Shown: piece by piece, positions 54,572 to 64,000 of the stretch
How positions within the stretch are numbered: position 1 is the first letter of the stretch
How the letters are laid out: every line of letters starts with the position of its first letter
Assembly (NCBI RefSeq): GCF_022899355.1
Contig: NZ_JALJCK010000009.1
Location: 62,001-126,000, forward strand
From: Shinella yambaruensis
Lineage (GTDB): Bacteria > Pseudomonadota > Alphaproteobacteria > Rhizobiales > Rhizobiaceae
Reading direction: 5' to 3'
DNA length: 64,000 bases
The notes under the pieces: generated by a model
Told to the model about the DNA's origin: nothing
Database searches by the model: none
The model's input: the letters and a program-made list of their open reading frames with translations, nothing else
Translations under genes and position numbers: made by a program

Positions 54572-55846
54572 ATGGCACGCATCGTGATGAAATTCGGCGG
54601 AACGTCCGTCGCTGACCTCGACCGTATCCACAATGTGGCCCGCCATGTGAAACGCGAGGTCGATGCCGGCCACGAGGTCGCCGTCGTCGTTTCCGCCATG
54701 TCCGGCAAGACCAACGAACTGGTCGCCTGGGTGCAGGGCATGCCGAAGGTGACGGGCGCCAACTCGCCCTTCTACGACGCGCGCGAATATGACGCGATCG
54801 TCGCCTCCGGCGAACTGGTTACCGCCGGCCTTCTCGCCATCGCGCTCCAGTCGATGGGCATCAATGCCCGCTCCTGGCAGGGCTGGCAGATCCCGATCCG
54901 CACCGACAACGCCCATGGCGCCGCCCGCATCCTCGAGATCGACGGCGGCGAAATCGTCCGCCGCATGGGCGAGGGCCAGGTGGCGGTCGTCGCCGGCTTC
55001 CAGGGCCTCGGCCCCGACAACCGCGTCGCCACGCTCGGCCGCGGCGGCTCCGACACGTCGGCCGTCGCCATCGCCGCCGCCGTCAAGGCGGACCGCTGCG
55101 ACATCTATACCGACGTCGACGGCGTCTACACGACCGACCCGCGCATCGAGCCGAAGGCCCGGCGCCTGAAGAAGATCGCCTTCGAGGAAATGCTCGAAAT
55201 GGCCTCGCTCGGCGCCAAGGTGCTGCAGGTGCGCTCGGTCGAGCTTGCCATGGTGCACAAGGTGCGCACCTTCGTCCGCTCGTCTTTCGTGGATCCCGAT
55301 GCGCCGGGCATGGGCGATCTTCTGAACCCGCCCGGTACGCTGATTTGTGATGAGGATGAGATCGTGGAACAGGAAGTCGTAACCGGCATCGCCTATGCCA
55401 AGGATGAAGCGCAGATTTCGCTCCGCCGCGTCGCCGACCGGCCGGGCGTTTCGGCCGCGATTTTCGGCCCGCTCGCCGAAGCCCACATCAATGTCGACAT
55501 GATCGTCCAGAACATTTCCGAGGACGGCTCGAAGACCGACATGACCTTCACCGTGCCGTCCGGCGACATGGAGAAGGCGCTCAAGGTGCTCGAAGGCGCC
55601 AAGGAGAAGGTCGGCTTCGACGTGATCCAGCACGAGACGGGCCTCGTCAAGGTCTCCGTCATCGGCATCGGCATGCGCAGCCATGCGGGCGTTGCCGCCT
55701 CGGCCTTCCGCGCGCTTGCCGAGAAGGGCATCAACATCCGGGCGATCACCACCTCCGAGATCAAGATTTCCATCCTGATCGACGGCGCCTATGCCGAACT
55801 CGCCGTTCGGACTTTGCATTCCGTCTACGGTCTCGATAAGAAGTAA
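54572..55846 (+). CDS. lysC: Aspartate kinase
   Basis: A 424-residue monofunctional aspartokinase, the first step of lysine, threonine and methionine synthesis. The kinase domain begins ARIVMKFGGTSVADLDRI and includes GRGGSDTSAVAIAAA. Two ACT domains fill about residues 265-424 (VSVIGIGMRSHAGVAASAF, NIRAITTSEIKISILI) and bind feedback inhibitors. The size and layout match the alpha-type LysC of other Rhizobiaceae. Confidence 0.96.
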   Translation: MARIVMKFGGTSVADLDRIHNVARHVKREVDAGHEVAVVVSAMSGKTNELVAWVQGMPKVTGANSPFYDAREYDAIVASGELVTAGLLAIALQSMGINARSWQGWQIPIRTDNAHGAARILEIDGGEIVRRMGEGQVAVVAGFQGLGPDNRVATLGRGGSDTSAVAIAAAVKADRCDIYTDVDGVYTTDPRIEPKARRLKKIAFEEMLEMASLGAKVLQVRSVELAMVHKVRTFVRSSFVDPDAPGMGDLLNPPGTLICDEDEIVEQEVVTGIAYAKDEAQISLRRVADRPGVSAAIFGPLAEAHINVDMIVQNISEDGSKTDMTFTVPSGDMEKALKVLEGAKEKVGFDVIQHETGLVKVSVIGIGMRSHAGVAASAFRALAEKGINIRAITTSEIKISILIDGAYAELAVRTLHSVYGLDKK

Positions 55847-55932
55847 GGACCGGCCGACTCGGTGCCGATCTCAAGGATCGCCGGCGTGGCCCGCGCCGGT
55901 GGAGTAACGTCATATTCGGGAGACGCCACGCG

Positions 55933-58200
55933 ATGAGAGACCTCTCCGCGGGTCCGCGCGTTCTTCTCAAGCGGCTGCGCGAACTGATGGCGGAGCCGCT
56001 CGAGCCGCAGGAGCGCCTTGACCAGATCGTGCGCCAGATCGCGCAGAACATGGTCGCGGAAGTGTGTTCCGTCTACGTGCTGCGCTCCGATGGCATCCTC
56101 GAACTCTATGCGACCGAAGGCCTCAATCCCGGGGCCGTCCACCTCGCCCAGCTCAAGATGGGCCAGGGCCTTGTCGGCACCATCGCCGCCTCCGCGCGGC
56201 CGCTGAACCTTTCCGACGCCCAGTCGCATCCCGCCTTCACCTACCTGCCGGAAACGGGCGAGGAGATCTACCACTCCTTCCTCGGCGTTCCTATCTTGCG
56301 CACCGGCAGGGCGCTCGGCGTGCTTGTCGTGCAGAACAAGGCGAGCCGCACCTACCGCGAGGACGAGGTGGAGGCGCTCGAAACGACGGCGATGGTGATT
56401 GCGGAAATGGTGGCGACCGGCGAGCTGAAGAAGCTCACCAAGCCCGGTCTCGAGCTGGACCTGTCCCGCCCCGTCGCGATCGAGGGGGCGAGCTTCGGCG
56501 AAGGCATCGGTCTCGGCTATGTCGTGCTGCACGAGCCGCGCATCGTCGTGACGAACCTTTTGAACGAGGATTCCGAACACGAGCTCGGCCGCCTCGCCGA
56601 GGCGCTCGGGTCGCTGCGCATCTCGATCGACGACATGCTCTCTCGCCGCGAAGTGTCGATGGAGGGCGAGCACCGCGAGGTGCTGGAAACCTATCGCATG
56701 TTCGCGCATGACCGCGGCTGGGTGCGGAAGCTCGAGGAGGCGATCCGCAACGGCCTGACCGCGGAAGCGGCCGTCGAGCGGGTGCAGAGCGAGACCAAGG
56801 CGCGCATGATCCGCCTGACGGATCCCTATCTGCGCGAGCGCATGCACGATTTCGACGATCTCGCCAACCGGCTCCTGCGCCAGCTGACCGGCTATGGCGC
56901 GAAGCTCTCGGCCAGCAGCTTCCCGAACGATGCGATCGTCGTCGCGCGTGCCATGGGCGCGGCGGAACTGCTCGATTATCCGCGCCAGAACGTGCGCGGC
57001 CTGGTGCTCGAAGAGGGTGCCGTCACCAGCCATGTGGTGATCGTCGCGCGCGCCATGGGCATTCCGGTGGTCGGCCAGGCGGCGGGTGCGGTGGCGCTTG
57101 CCGAAAACGGCGATTCCATCATCATCGACGGCGACGACGGCCGGGTGCATCTGCGGCCTTTGCCCGATCTCCAGCGCTCCTACGAGGAGAAGGTGCGTTT
57201 CCGCGCCCGCCGGCAGGAGCAGTACCGCGCGCTGCGCGCCGTGGAGCCCGTCACGAAGGACGGCCGGGCGATTAGTCTCCAGATGAATGCGGGCCTGCTC
57301 GTCGACCTGCCGCATCTCAACGAATCCGGCGCATCCGGCATCGGCCTCTTCCGCACCGAGCTCCAGTTCATGATCGCCTCGACCATGCCGAAGGCGGAGG
57401 AACAGGAGGCGTTCTATCGCAACGTGCTGAAGCATGCCGGCGGCCGCCCCGTGACGTTCCGCACGCTCGATATCGGCGGCGACAAGGTCGTGCCCTATTT
57501 CCGCGCGGCGGAGGAGGAGAACCCGGCGCTCGGCTGGCGGGCCATCCGCCTGTCGCTCGACCGGCCGGGCCTCCTGCGCACCCAGCTTCGCGCCATGCTG
57601 CGCGCCGCGGCGGGCGCCGATCTCCGGCTGATGCTGCCGATGGTGACCGAGGTTTCCGAGCTGAAGGAGGTCCGCGACCTTCTCCAGAAGGAAATCCAGC
57701 GGCAGTCCAAGATCGGCGAGCAGCTGCCCAAGAAGCTGCAGTTCGGCGCCATGCTGGAGGTGCCGGCGCTACTCTGGCAGCTCGACGAGCTGATGGCCGA
57801 GGTCGATTTCGTCTCGGTCGGCTCGAACGACCTCTTCCAGTTCGCCATGGCGGTCGATCGCGGCAATGCCCGCGTCTCCGACCGGTTCGACACGCTCGGC
57901 CGGCCGTTCCTGCGCATCCTGCGCGATATCGTGCGCGCCGGCATACGCAACGACACGCCGGTGACGCTTTGCGGCGAGATGGCGAGCAAGCCGATCTCGG
58001 CCATGGCGCTGCTCGGCATCGGCTTCCGCTCGGTCTCGATGTCGCCGGCGGCGATCGGCCCGGTCAAGTCGATGCTGCTGTCGCTCGATGCGGGCAAGCT
58101 CGAAGCGGTGCTGACGCCGGCGCTCGACGATACAAGGCCGACGGCCTCGATCCGCCAGATCCTCACCGACTTTGCGGCCGAGAACGGCGTTCCGCTTTAA
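55933..58200 (+). CDS. ptsP: PTS-Ntr enzyme I, phosphoenolpyruvate-protein phosphotransferase
   Basis: A 755-residue EI-Ntr. A GAF domain occupies about residues 20-165, followed by the EI N-terminal domain and the phosphohistidine His367 in EGAVTSHVVIVARAMGIPV. The PEP-binding TIM-barrel domain has GIGLFRTELQFM, FRTLDIGGDK, SVGSNDLFQFAMA and LCGEMASKP. It starts the PtsP-PtsO-PtsN phosphorelay linking nitrogen state to transport and metabolism; the GAF domain binds glutamine in relatives. It follows lysC by 86 bases. Confidence 0.96.
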   Translation: MRDLSAGPRVLLKRLRELMAEPLEPQERLDQIVRQIAQNMVAEVCSVYVLRSDGILELYATEGLNPGAVHLAQLKMGQGLVGTIAASARPLNLSDAQSHPAFTYLPETGEEIYHSFLGVPILRTGRALGVLVVQNKASRTYREDEVEALETTAMVIAEMVATGELKKLTKPGLELDLSRPVAIEGASFGEGIGLGYVVLHEPRIVVTNLLNEDSEHELGRLAEALGSLRISIDDMLSRREVSMEGEHREVLETYRMFAHDRGWVRKLEEAIRNGLTAEAAVERVQSETKARMIRLTDPYLRERMHDFDDLANRLLRQLTGYGAKLSASSFPNDAIVVARAMGAAELLDYPRQNVRGLVLEEGAVTSHVVIVARAMGIPVVGQAAGAVALAENGDSIIIDGDDGRVHLRPLPDLQRSYEEKVRFRARRQEQYRALRAVEPVTKDGRAISLQMNAGLLVDLPHLNESGASGIGLFRTELQFMIASTMPKAEEQEAFYRNVLKHAGGRPVTFRTLDIGGDKVVPYFRAAEEENPALGWRAIRLSLDRPGLLRTQLRAMLRAAAGADLRLMLPMVTEVSELKEVRDLLQKEIQRQSKIGEQLPKKLQFGAMLEVPALLWQLDELMAEVDFVSVGSNDLFQFAMAVDRGNARVSDRFDTLGRPFLRILRDIVRAGIRNDTPVTLCGEMASKPISAMALLGIGFRSVSMSPAAIGPVKSMLLSLDAGKLEAVLTPALDDTRPTASIRQILTDFAAENGVPL

Positions 58201-58222
58201 AGACCTGACTGGAGTTTGAACG

Positions 58223-59305
58223 GTGGCGAAGCTTCCCGTTGAAAAGATGCGCGAACTCGAACGCCGTTTCGGCGAGATCGAGGCACGCATGTCGGCGGGG
58301 CCGGATTCGGAGACCTATGTGCGTCTTGCCTCGGAATATTCCGAGCTTCAGCCGGTCGTGACGAAGATCCGCGAATACGAGAAGGTCAGCGGCGAGATCG
58401 CCGACCTCGACGCACTGCTTGCCGACAAGGCGACCGACCGCGAGATGCGCGACCTTGCGGAGATGGAGTTGCCGGAGCTGAAGGAACGGCTGGAGGGGCT
58501 GGAAAAGGAGATGCAGATCCTGCTTCTCCCCAAGGATGCCGCCGACGAGAAGAGCGCGATCCTGGAAATCCGCGCCGGCACGGGCGGTTCGGAAGCTGCG
58601 CTCTTTGCCGGCGACCTCTTCCGCATGTACGAGCGCTACGCTTCCGCCCATAACTGGAAGGTCGAGGTGCTGTCCGCGAGCGAGGGGGAAGCGGGCGGCT
58701 TCAAGGAAATCATCGCGACGATCACCGGGCGCGGCGTTTTTGCCAAGTTGAAGTTCGAATCGGGCGTGCACCGCGTCCAGCGCGTTCCGGAGACGGAGGC
58801 GAGCGGGCGCATCCACACTTCGGCGGCGACCGTCGCCGTGCTGCCGGAAGCGGAAGAGATCGACATCGAGATCCGGCCGGAGGATATCCGCGTCGATACG
58901 ATGCGCTCCTCGGGTGCCGGCGGCCAGCACGTCAACACGACGGACTCGGCCGTGCGCATCACCCACCTGCCGACCGGCCTCGTCGTGACGAGCTCGGAAA
59001 AGTCGCAGCACCAGAACCGCGCCAAGGCCATGCAGGTGCTGCGCTCGCGGCTCTACGACATCGAGCGCCAGCGCGCGGAAAGCGAGCGCTCCGCGGACCG
59101 CAAGAGCCAGGTCGGCTCGGGCGACCGTTCCGAGCGCATCCGCACCTACAATTTCCCGCAGGGCCGCGTAACGGACCACCGCATCAACCTGACGCTCTAC
59201 AAGCTCGACCGCATGATGGTCGGCGAGATCGACGAGGTGGTCGATGCGCTGGTCGCCGACTACCAGGCCGGCCTTCTCGCGCAGCTCGGCGAACAGGGGC
59301 GATGA
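58223..59305 (+). CDS. prfA: Peptide chain release factor 1
   Basis: A 360-residue RF1 that reads UAA and UAG. GGQ is residues 233-235 ([14 protein letters not shown]), the same numbers as in E. coli. The codon-recognition motif is [13 protein letters not shown] (PxT type, not the SPF of RF2). A GTG start follows CTGGAG. The gene overlaps prmC by four bases, so the factor and its modifying enzyme are co-expressed. Confidence 0.97.
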   Translation: MAKLPVEKMRELERRFGEIEARMSAGPDSETYVRLASEYSELQPVVTKIREYEKVSGEIADLDALLADKATDREMRDLAEMELPELKERLEGLEKEMQILLLPKDAADEKSAILEIRAGTGGSEAALFAGDLFRMYERYASAHNWKVEVLSASEGEAGGFKEIIATITGRGVFAKLKFESGVHRVQRVPETEASGRIHTSAATVAVLPEAEEIDIEIRPEDIRVDTMRSSGAGGQHVNTTDSAVRITHLPTGLVVTSSEKSQHQNRAKAMQVLRSRLYDIERQRAESERSADRKSQVGSGDRSERIRTYNFPQGRVTDHRINLTLYKLDRMMVGEIDEVVDALVADYQAGLLAQLGEQGR

Positions 59306-60174
59306 ACGGCCCGACGCTCGCCGAGGTGCTGGCCGCGGCGCGGCGCCGGCTTGCCGGAGCGGGCATCCGCGATGCAGCAGGCGACGCGCGGACCTTGCTC
59401 ATGGGCCTATTGGACCTGACGCCGACATCCTTCGTGACCGAGAGCGGCCGCAGTCTGGACGAGGCCGAGCGGCGCGCCGTCGATGCGGCGCTCGACCGCC
59501 GCATCGCGCGCGAGCCGGTTCACCGCATCCTCGGCCGCCGGGCCTTTTCGCGGCTCGACCTGGTGCTGTCGCCGGAAACGCTGGAGCCGCGTCCGGATAC
59601 CGAAATCCTCGTTGATGCCCTGGCGCCCTATGCGGAAAAGATCGTGCGCGCGACGGGCGGCTGCCGCATCCTCGATCTTGGCACCGGAACGGGCGCGATC
59701 TGTCTTGCCCTCCTGGACCTCGTGCCCGGGGCGACCGGCGTGGGGGCGGATCTTTCGGCCGGGGCCCTTGAAACGGCGCGGCGCAATGCCGATATCAACG
59801 GTGTCGCGGATCGCTTCGAAGCGGTCGAGAGCGACTGGTTTGCAGCCGTGACCGGGGCCTTCGACATCATTGTGTCAAACCCGCCCTATATCGTCCGCTC
59901 CGTGGTCGGAACGCTGGACGATGAGGTCCGGCTCCACGATCCGATACTGGCGCTGGATGGCGGTGAAGATGGGCTCGACGCCTATCGCGCCATTGCTGCC
60001 GGCGCGGGCGCTCATCTTCGGGAAAACGGCCTGGTGGCCTATGAGATCGGTTACGACCAGAAGGATGAGGTCACGGCCATCATGCGCGAGAAGGGTTTTT
60101 CGCGGATCGAGGCGATCAAGGATCTCGGCGGCAATGACCGCGCTCTTGTCTTTATAGCAGCGGTTGCCCGGTGA
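59302..60174 (+). CDS. prmC: Release factor glutamine methyltransferase
   Basis: A 290-residue PrmC/HemK. It methylates the GGQ glutamine of release factors. The N-terminal helical domain is followed by the SAM motif [15 protein letters not shown] and the catalytic NPPY (193-196, SNPPYIV). It is coupled to prfA by the ATGA overlap. Confidence 0.95.
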   Translation: MNGPTLAEVLAAARRRLAGAGIRDAAGDARTLLMGLLDLTPTSFVTESGRSLDEAERRAVDAALDRRIAREPVHRILGRRAFSRLDLVLSPETLEPRPDTEILVDALAPYAEKIVRATGGCRILDLGTGTGAICLALLDLVPGATGVGADLSAGALETARRNADINGVADRFEAVESDWFAAVTGAFDIIVSNPPYIVRSVVGTLDDEVRLHDPILALDGGEDGLDAYRAIAAGAGAHLRENGLVAYEIGYDQKDEVTAIMREKGFSRIEAIKDLGGNDRALVFIAAVAR

Positions 60175-60502
60175 TTTGCTGCGCAAGCACAGTAAATTCT
60201 GCGACCGCAAAGAAAAGGCTTGGAATCGGGAAAGAAGCGGGATAGGTTGCGGCCACGCACTGGGCAAGCGGTCATGGCACAGAGATTCGTTCCTGCATGA
60301 CCCGATCGCGAGGATTGCTCTCTCGAAGAGTTGCTAGGGTTGAAGACTGCCTAGTGCGGGTACCTGTTAATTTGACGTCTTACGGCGACAGGACCACCGA
60401 CCGGCGTGGTTTGCCCGCGGGTAAGGATGCTTGATCTGGCGTGTCCCGATCAGGCGTGCAGACACATGATCATCAAGACACGATACGTTAGGTGAGTGAC
60501 AT
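60175..60502. other. 328-base leader region before the DUF4167 gene
   Basis: No convincing open frame, tRNA or known riboswitch was recognised. The segment has lower GC than its neighbours, a TTGACG hexamer at 60372 that might be a -35 (no clear -10), and AGGTGAG just before the start codon. The gap is longer than the gene needs, so a structured leader or small RNA is possible but unproven. Confidence 0.4.
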
Positions 60503-61165
60503 ATGAGGCCAGGACAGCAAAACAAGCGCGGCCGCGGGCGTAACAACAACAATAATAACAACAATAACAACAACCAACACCGCAAGGGCGGCAATCCCCT
60601 GACGCGGACCTATGACAGCTCGGGTCCGGACGTGAAGATCAGGGGCACGGCCCAGCATATCGCCGAAAAGTACGCAGCGCTTGCCCGTGACGCCCAGAGC
60701 GCCGGCGACCGCGTCATGGCGGAAAACTATCTCCAGCATGCCGAGCACTACAACCGCATCATTGCCGCCGCCCAGGCGCAGATGCAGGACCGTTTCCCGC
60801 GGGACGAGCGCTCGGACAATGCCGACCGGACGGATTTCAACGATCGCGACGGTTTCGAGCGGGACTCCGACGAGATCGATTCGACGGCCGTCGACGAGCC
60901 TGCAGCCGTTGCGGCTCCGGTTGCCCCGGCCCCCGTCGCCGAGCAGCCCGTCATCGATGGCACCGGCCCGCAGCCGATCATCGAAGGCACGCCGGCTGAA
61001 GTTTCGCTCGAAGACGAGGCTGCGGCCCCGGCCGCCGGCCGCGCGCCGTCGCGCCGCCGCAGCACGCCTCGCCCGCGCCGTCCGCGTCGGGGCGAAGCCC
61101 AGGCCGCCGGTGACGAGGCGCAGCCCGCAGGCGATGAGGCTCCGGCCCTCGAAGCGTCGGAATAA
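60503..61165 (+). CDS. DUF4167 protein with an asparagine tract
   Basis: A 220-residue protein conserved in Rhizobiales. It opens with a basic Arg/Lys segment (MRPGQQNKRGRGR) and 11 consecutive asparagines encoded by mixed AAC/AAT codons (60544-60576). The DUF4167 core is about 30-95 (GPDVKIRGTAQHIAEKYAAL, RVMAENYLQHAEHYNRI), and the long C-terminal tail is acidic, Pro/Ala-rich and disordered. The architecture suggests an RNA- or nucleic-acid-associated scaffold. Its place between prmC and clpB is conserved as I recall. The function is unknown. Confidence 0.88.
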   Translation: MRPGQQNKRGRGRNNNNNNNNNNNQHRKGGNPLTRTYDSSGPDVKIRGTAQHIAEKYAALARDAQSAGDRVMAENYLQHAEHYNRIIAAAQAQMQDRFPRDERSDNADRTDFNDRDGFERDSDEIDSTAVDEPAAVAAPVAPAPVAEQPVIDGTGPQPIIEGTPAEVSLEDEAAAPAAGRAPSRRRSTPRPRRPRRGEAQAAGDEAQPAGDEAPALEASE

Positions 61166-61183
61166 TTGCCTCCACCATCCTTG

Positions 61184-61217
61184 AAGAACCCGGCCTCGTG
61201 CCGGGTTCTTGCGTTTT
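61184..61217 (+). terminator. Terminator of the DUF4167 gene
   Basis: A perfect 11-bp stem (AAGAACCCGGC / GCCGGGTTCTT) with a 5-base loop, 18 bases after the stop and followed by GCGTTTT. Confidence 0.88.
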
Positions 61218-61260
61218 GCAAGGCGCCCGCGAAAAATCTCCGGCGGCGGCCAGGCGCTCC

Positions 61261-61289
61261 CTTTAATTCCAGAAAACCCTCCACCATAT
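61261..61289 (+). promoter_or_regulatory. Candidate heat-shock (sigma-32/RpoH) promoter of clpB
   Basis: CTTTAA at 61261-61266, a 17-base spacer, then CCATAT at 61284-61289. The alphaproteobacterial RpoH consensus is CTTGAA-N17-CYATAT as I recall. The -10 and spacing match and the -35 differs at one base (T for G). It precedes clpB, an expected RpoH target. The leader would be about 120 bases. Confidence 0.5.
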
Positions 61290-61415
61290 TCGTTTCAAGC
61301 GGTTGACCCGTCGCAAGGCCGGGGATCGCATGCATGACAGGCTCGCCTGATGGGAGCCTTATCCTGAAACGTCGACCGGTGCCTCGAAGGGCCGGCCGAG
61401 TCCTGGAGGTGAATG

Positions 61416-64000
<2,585 letters not shown>

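Overview
The window is chromosomal DNA from an alphaproteobacterium of the Rhizobiaceae (Shinella, Ensifer, Rhizobium or Agrobacterium relatives). The evidence is high GC, 5-aminolevulinate synthase HemA next to dxr, an L-lysine 6-dehydrogenase very close to the Agrobacterium enzyme as I remember it, the glpR-glpD-glpSTPQUV glycerol locus, DUF4167, a TamA/TamB pair, and a RIME-like palindromic repeat. I see no IS element, prophage, CRISPR array or rRNA. Most genes are ordinary core or metabolic genes.

1-9.97 kb is a lysine-degradation locus. A 5'-truncated DadA-like oxidoreductase is followed by an AsnC/Lrp regulator divergent from L-lysine 6-dehydrogenase. Converging on that gene is a tight four-gene operon: HglS (DUF1338), a D-2-hydroxyglutarate dehydrogenase-like flavoenzyme, aminoadipate semialdehyde dehydrogenase and an aminotransferase. 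A LysR regulator diverges from this operon. Together the five enzymes can take lysine to 2-oxoglutarate through 2-aminoadipate, 2-oxoadipate and D-2-hydroxyglutarate.

10-20 kb is mixed: a second FAD amine/amino-acid oxidase, small secreted proteins and lipoproteins, a His-rich CobW GTPase, a D,D-carboxypeptidase, an M20 amidohydrolase, tRNA-Arg(CCT), small envelope proteins including a META-MliC fusion, then dxr convergent with hemA. A FixK/FNR-type box lies upstream of hemA.

20-34 kb holds a form II CoxSLM-type molybdenum hydroxylase operon, a glycine-zipper lipoprotein, tamA-tamB, a CheW and a soluble double-PAS chemoreceptor ending in a CheR-tether-like pentapeptide.

34-41.5 kb is an NAD-dependent formate dehydrogenase operon (fdsG-fdsB-DUF4287-fdsA-fdhD-fdsD) behind a LysR gene, with a T-N11-A operator-like site between them. 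acuI and an SDR gene follow.

43.4-52.1 kb is the glycerol locus: the repressor GlpR, GlpD and the ABC importer GlpSTPQUV, with TTTCG-containing operators. The two ATPases carry complementary defects that predict one normal and one degenerate ATP site.

52-64 kb has a TetR/SDR/methyltransferase group, then a conserved housekeeping run: lysC, ptsP, prfA-prmC, a DUF4167 gene, and clpB, which is cut by the window end.
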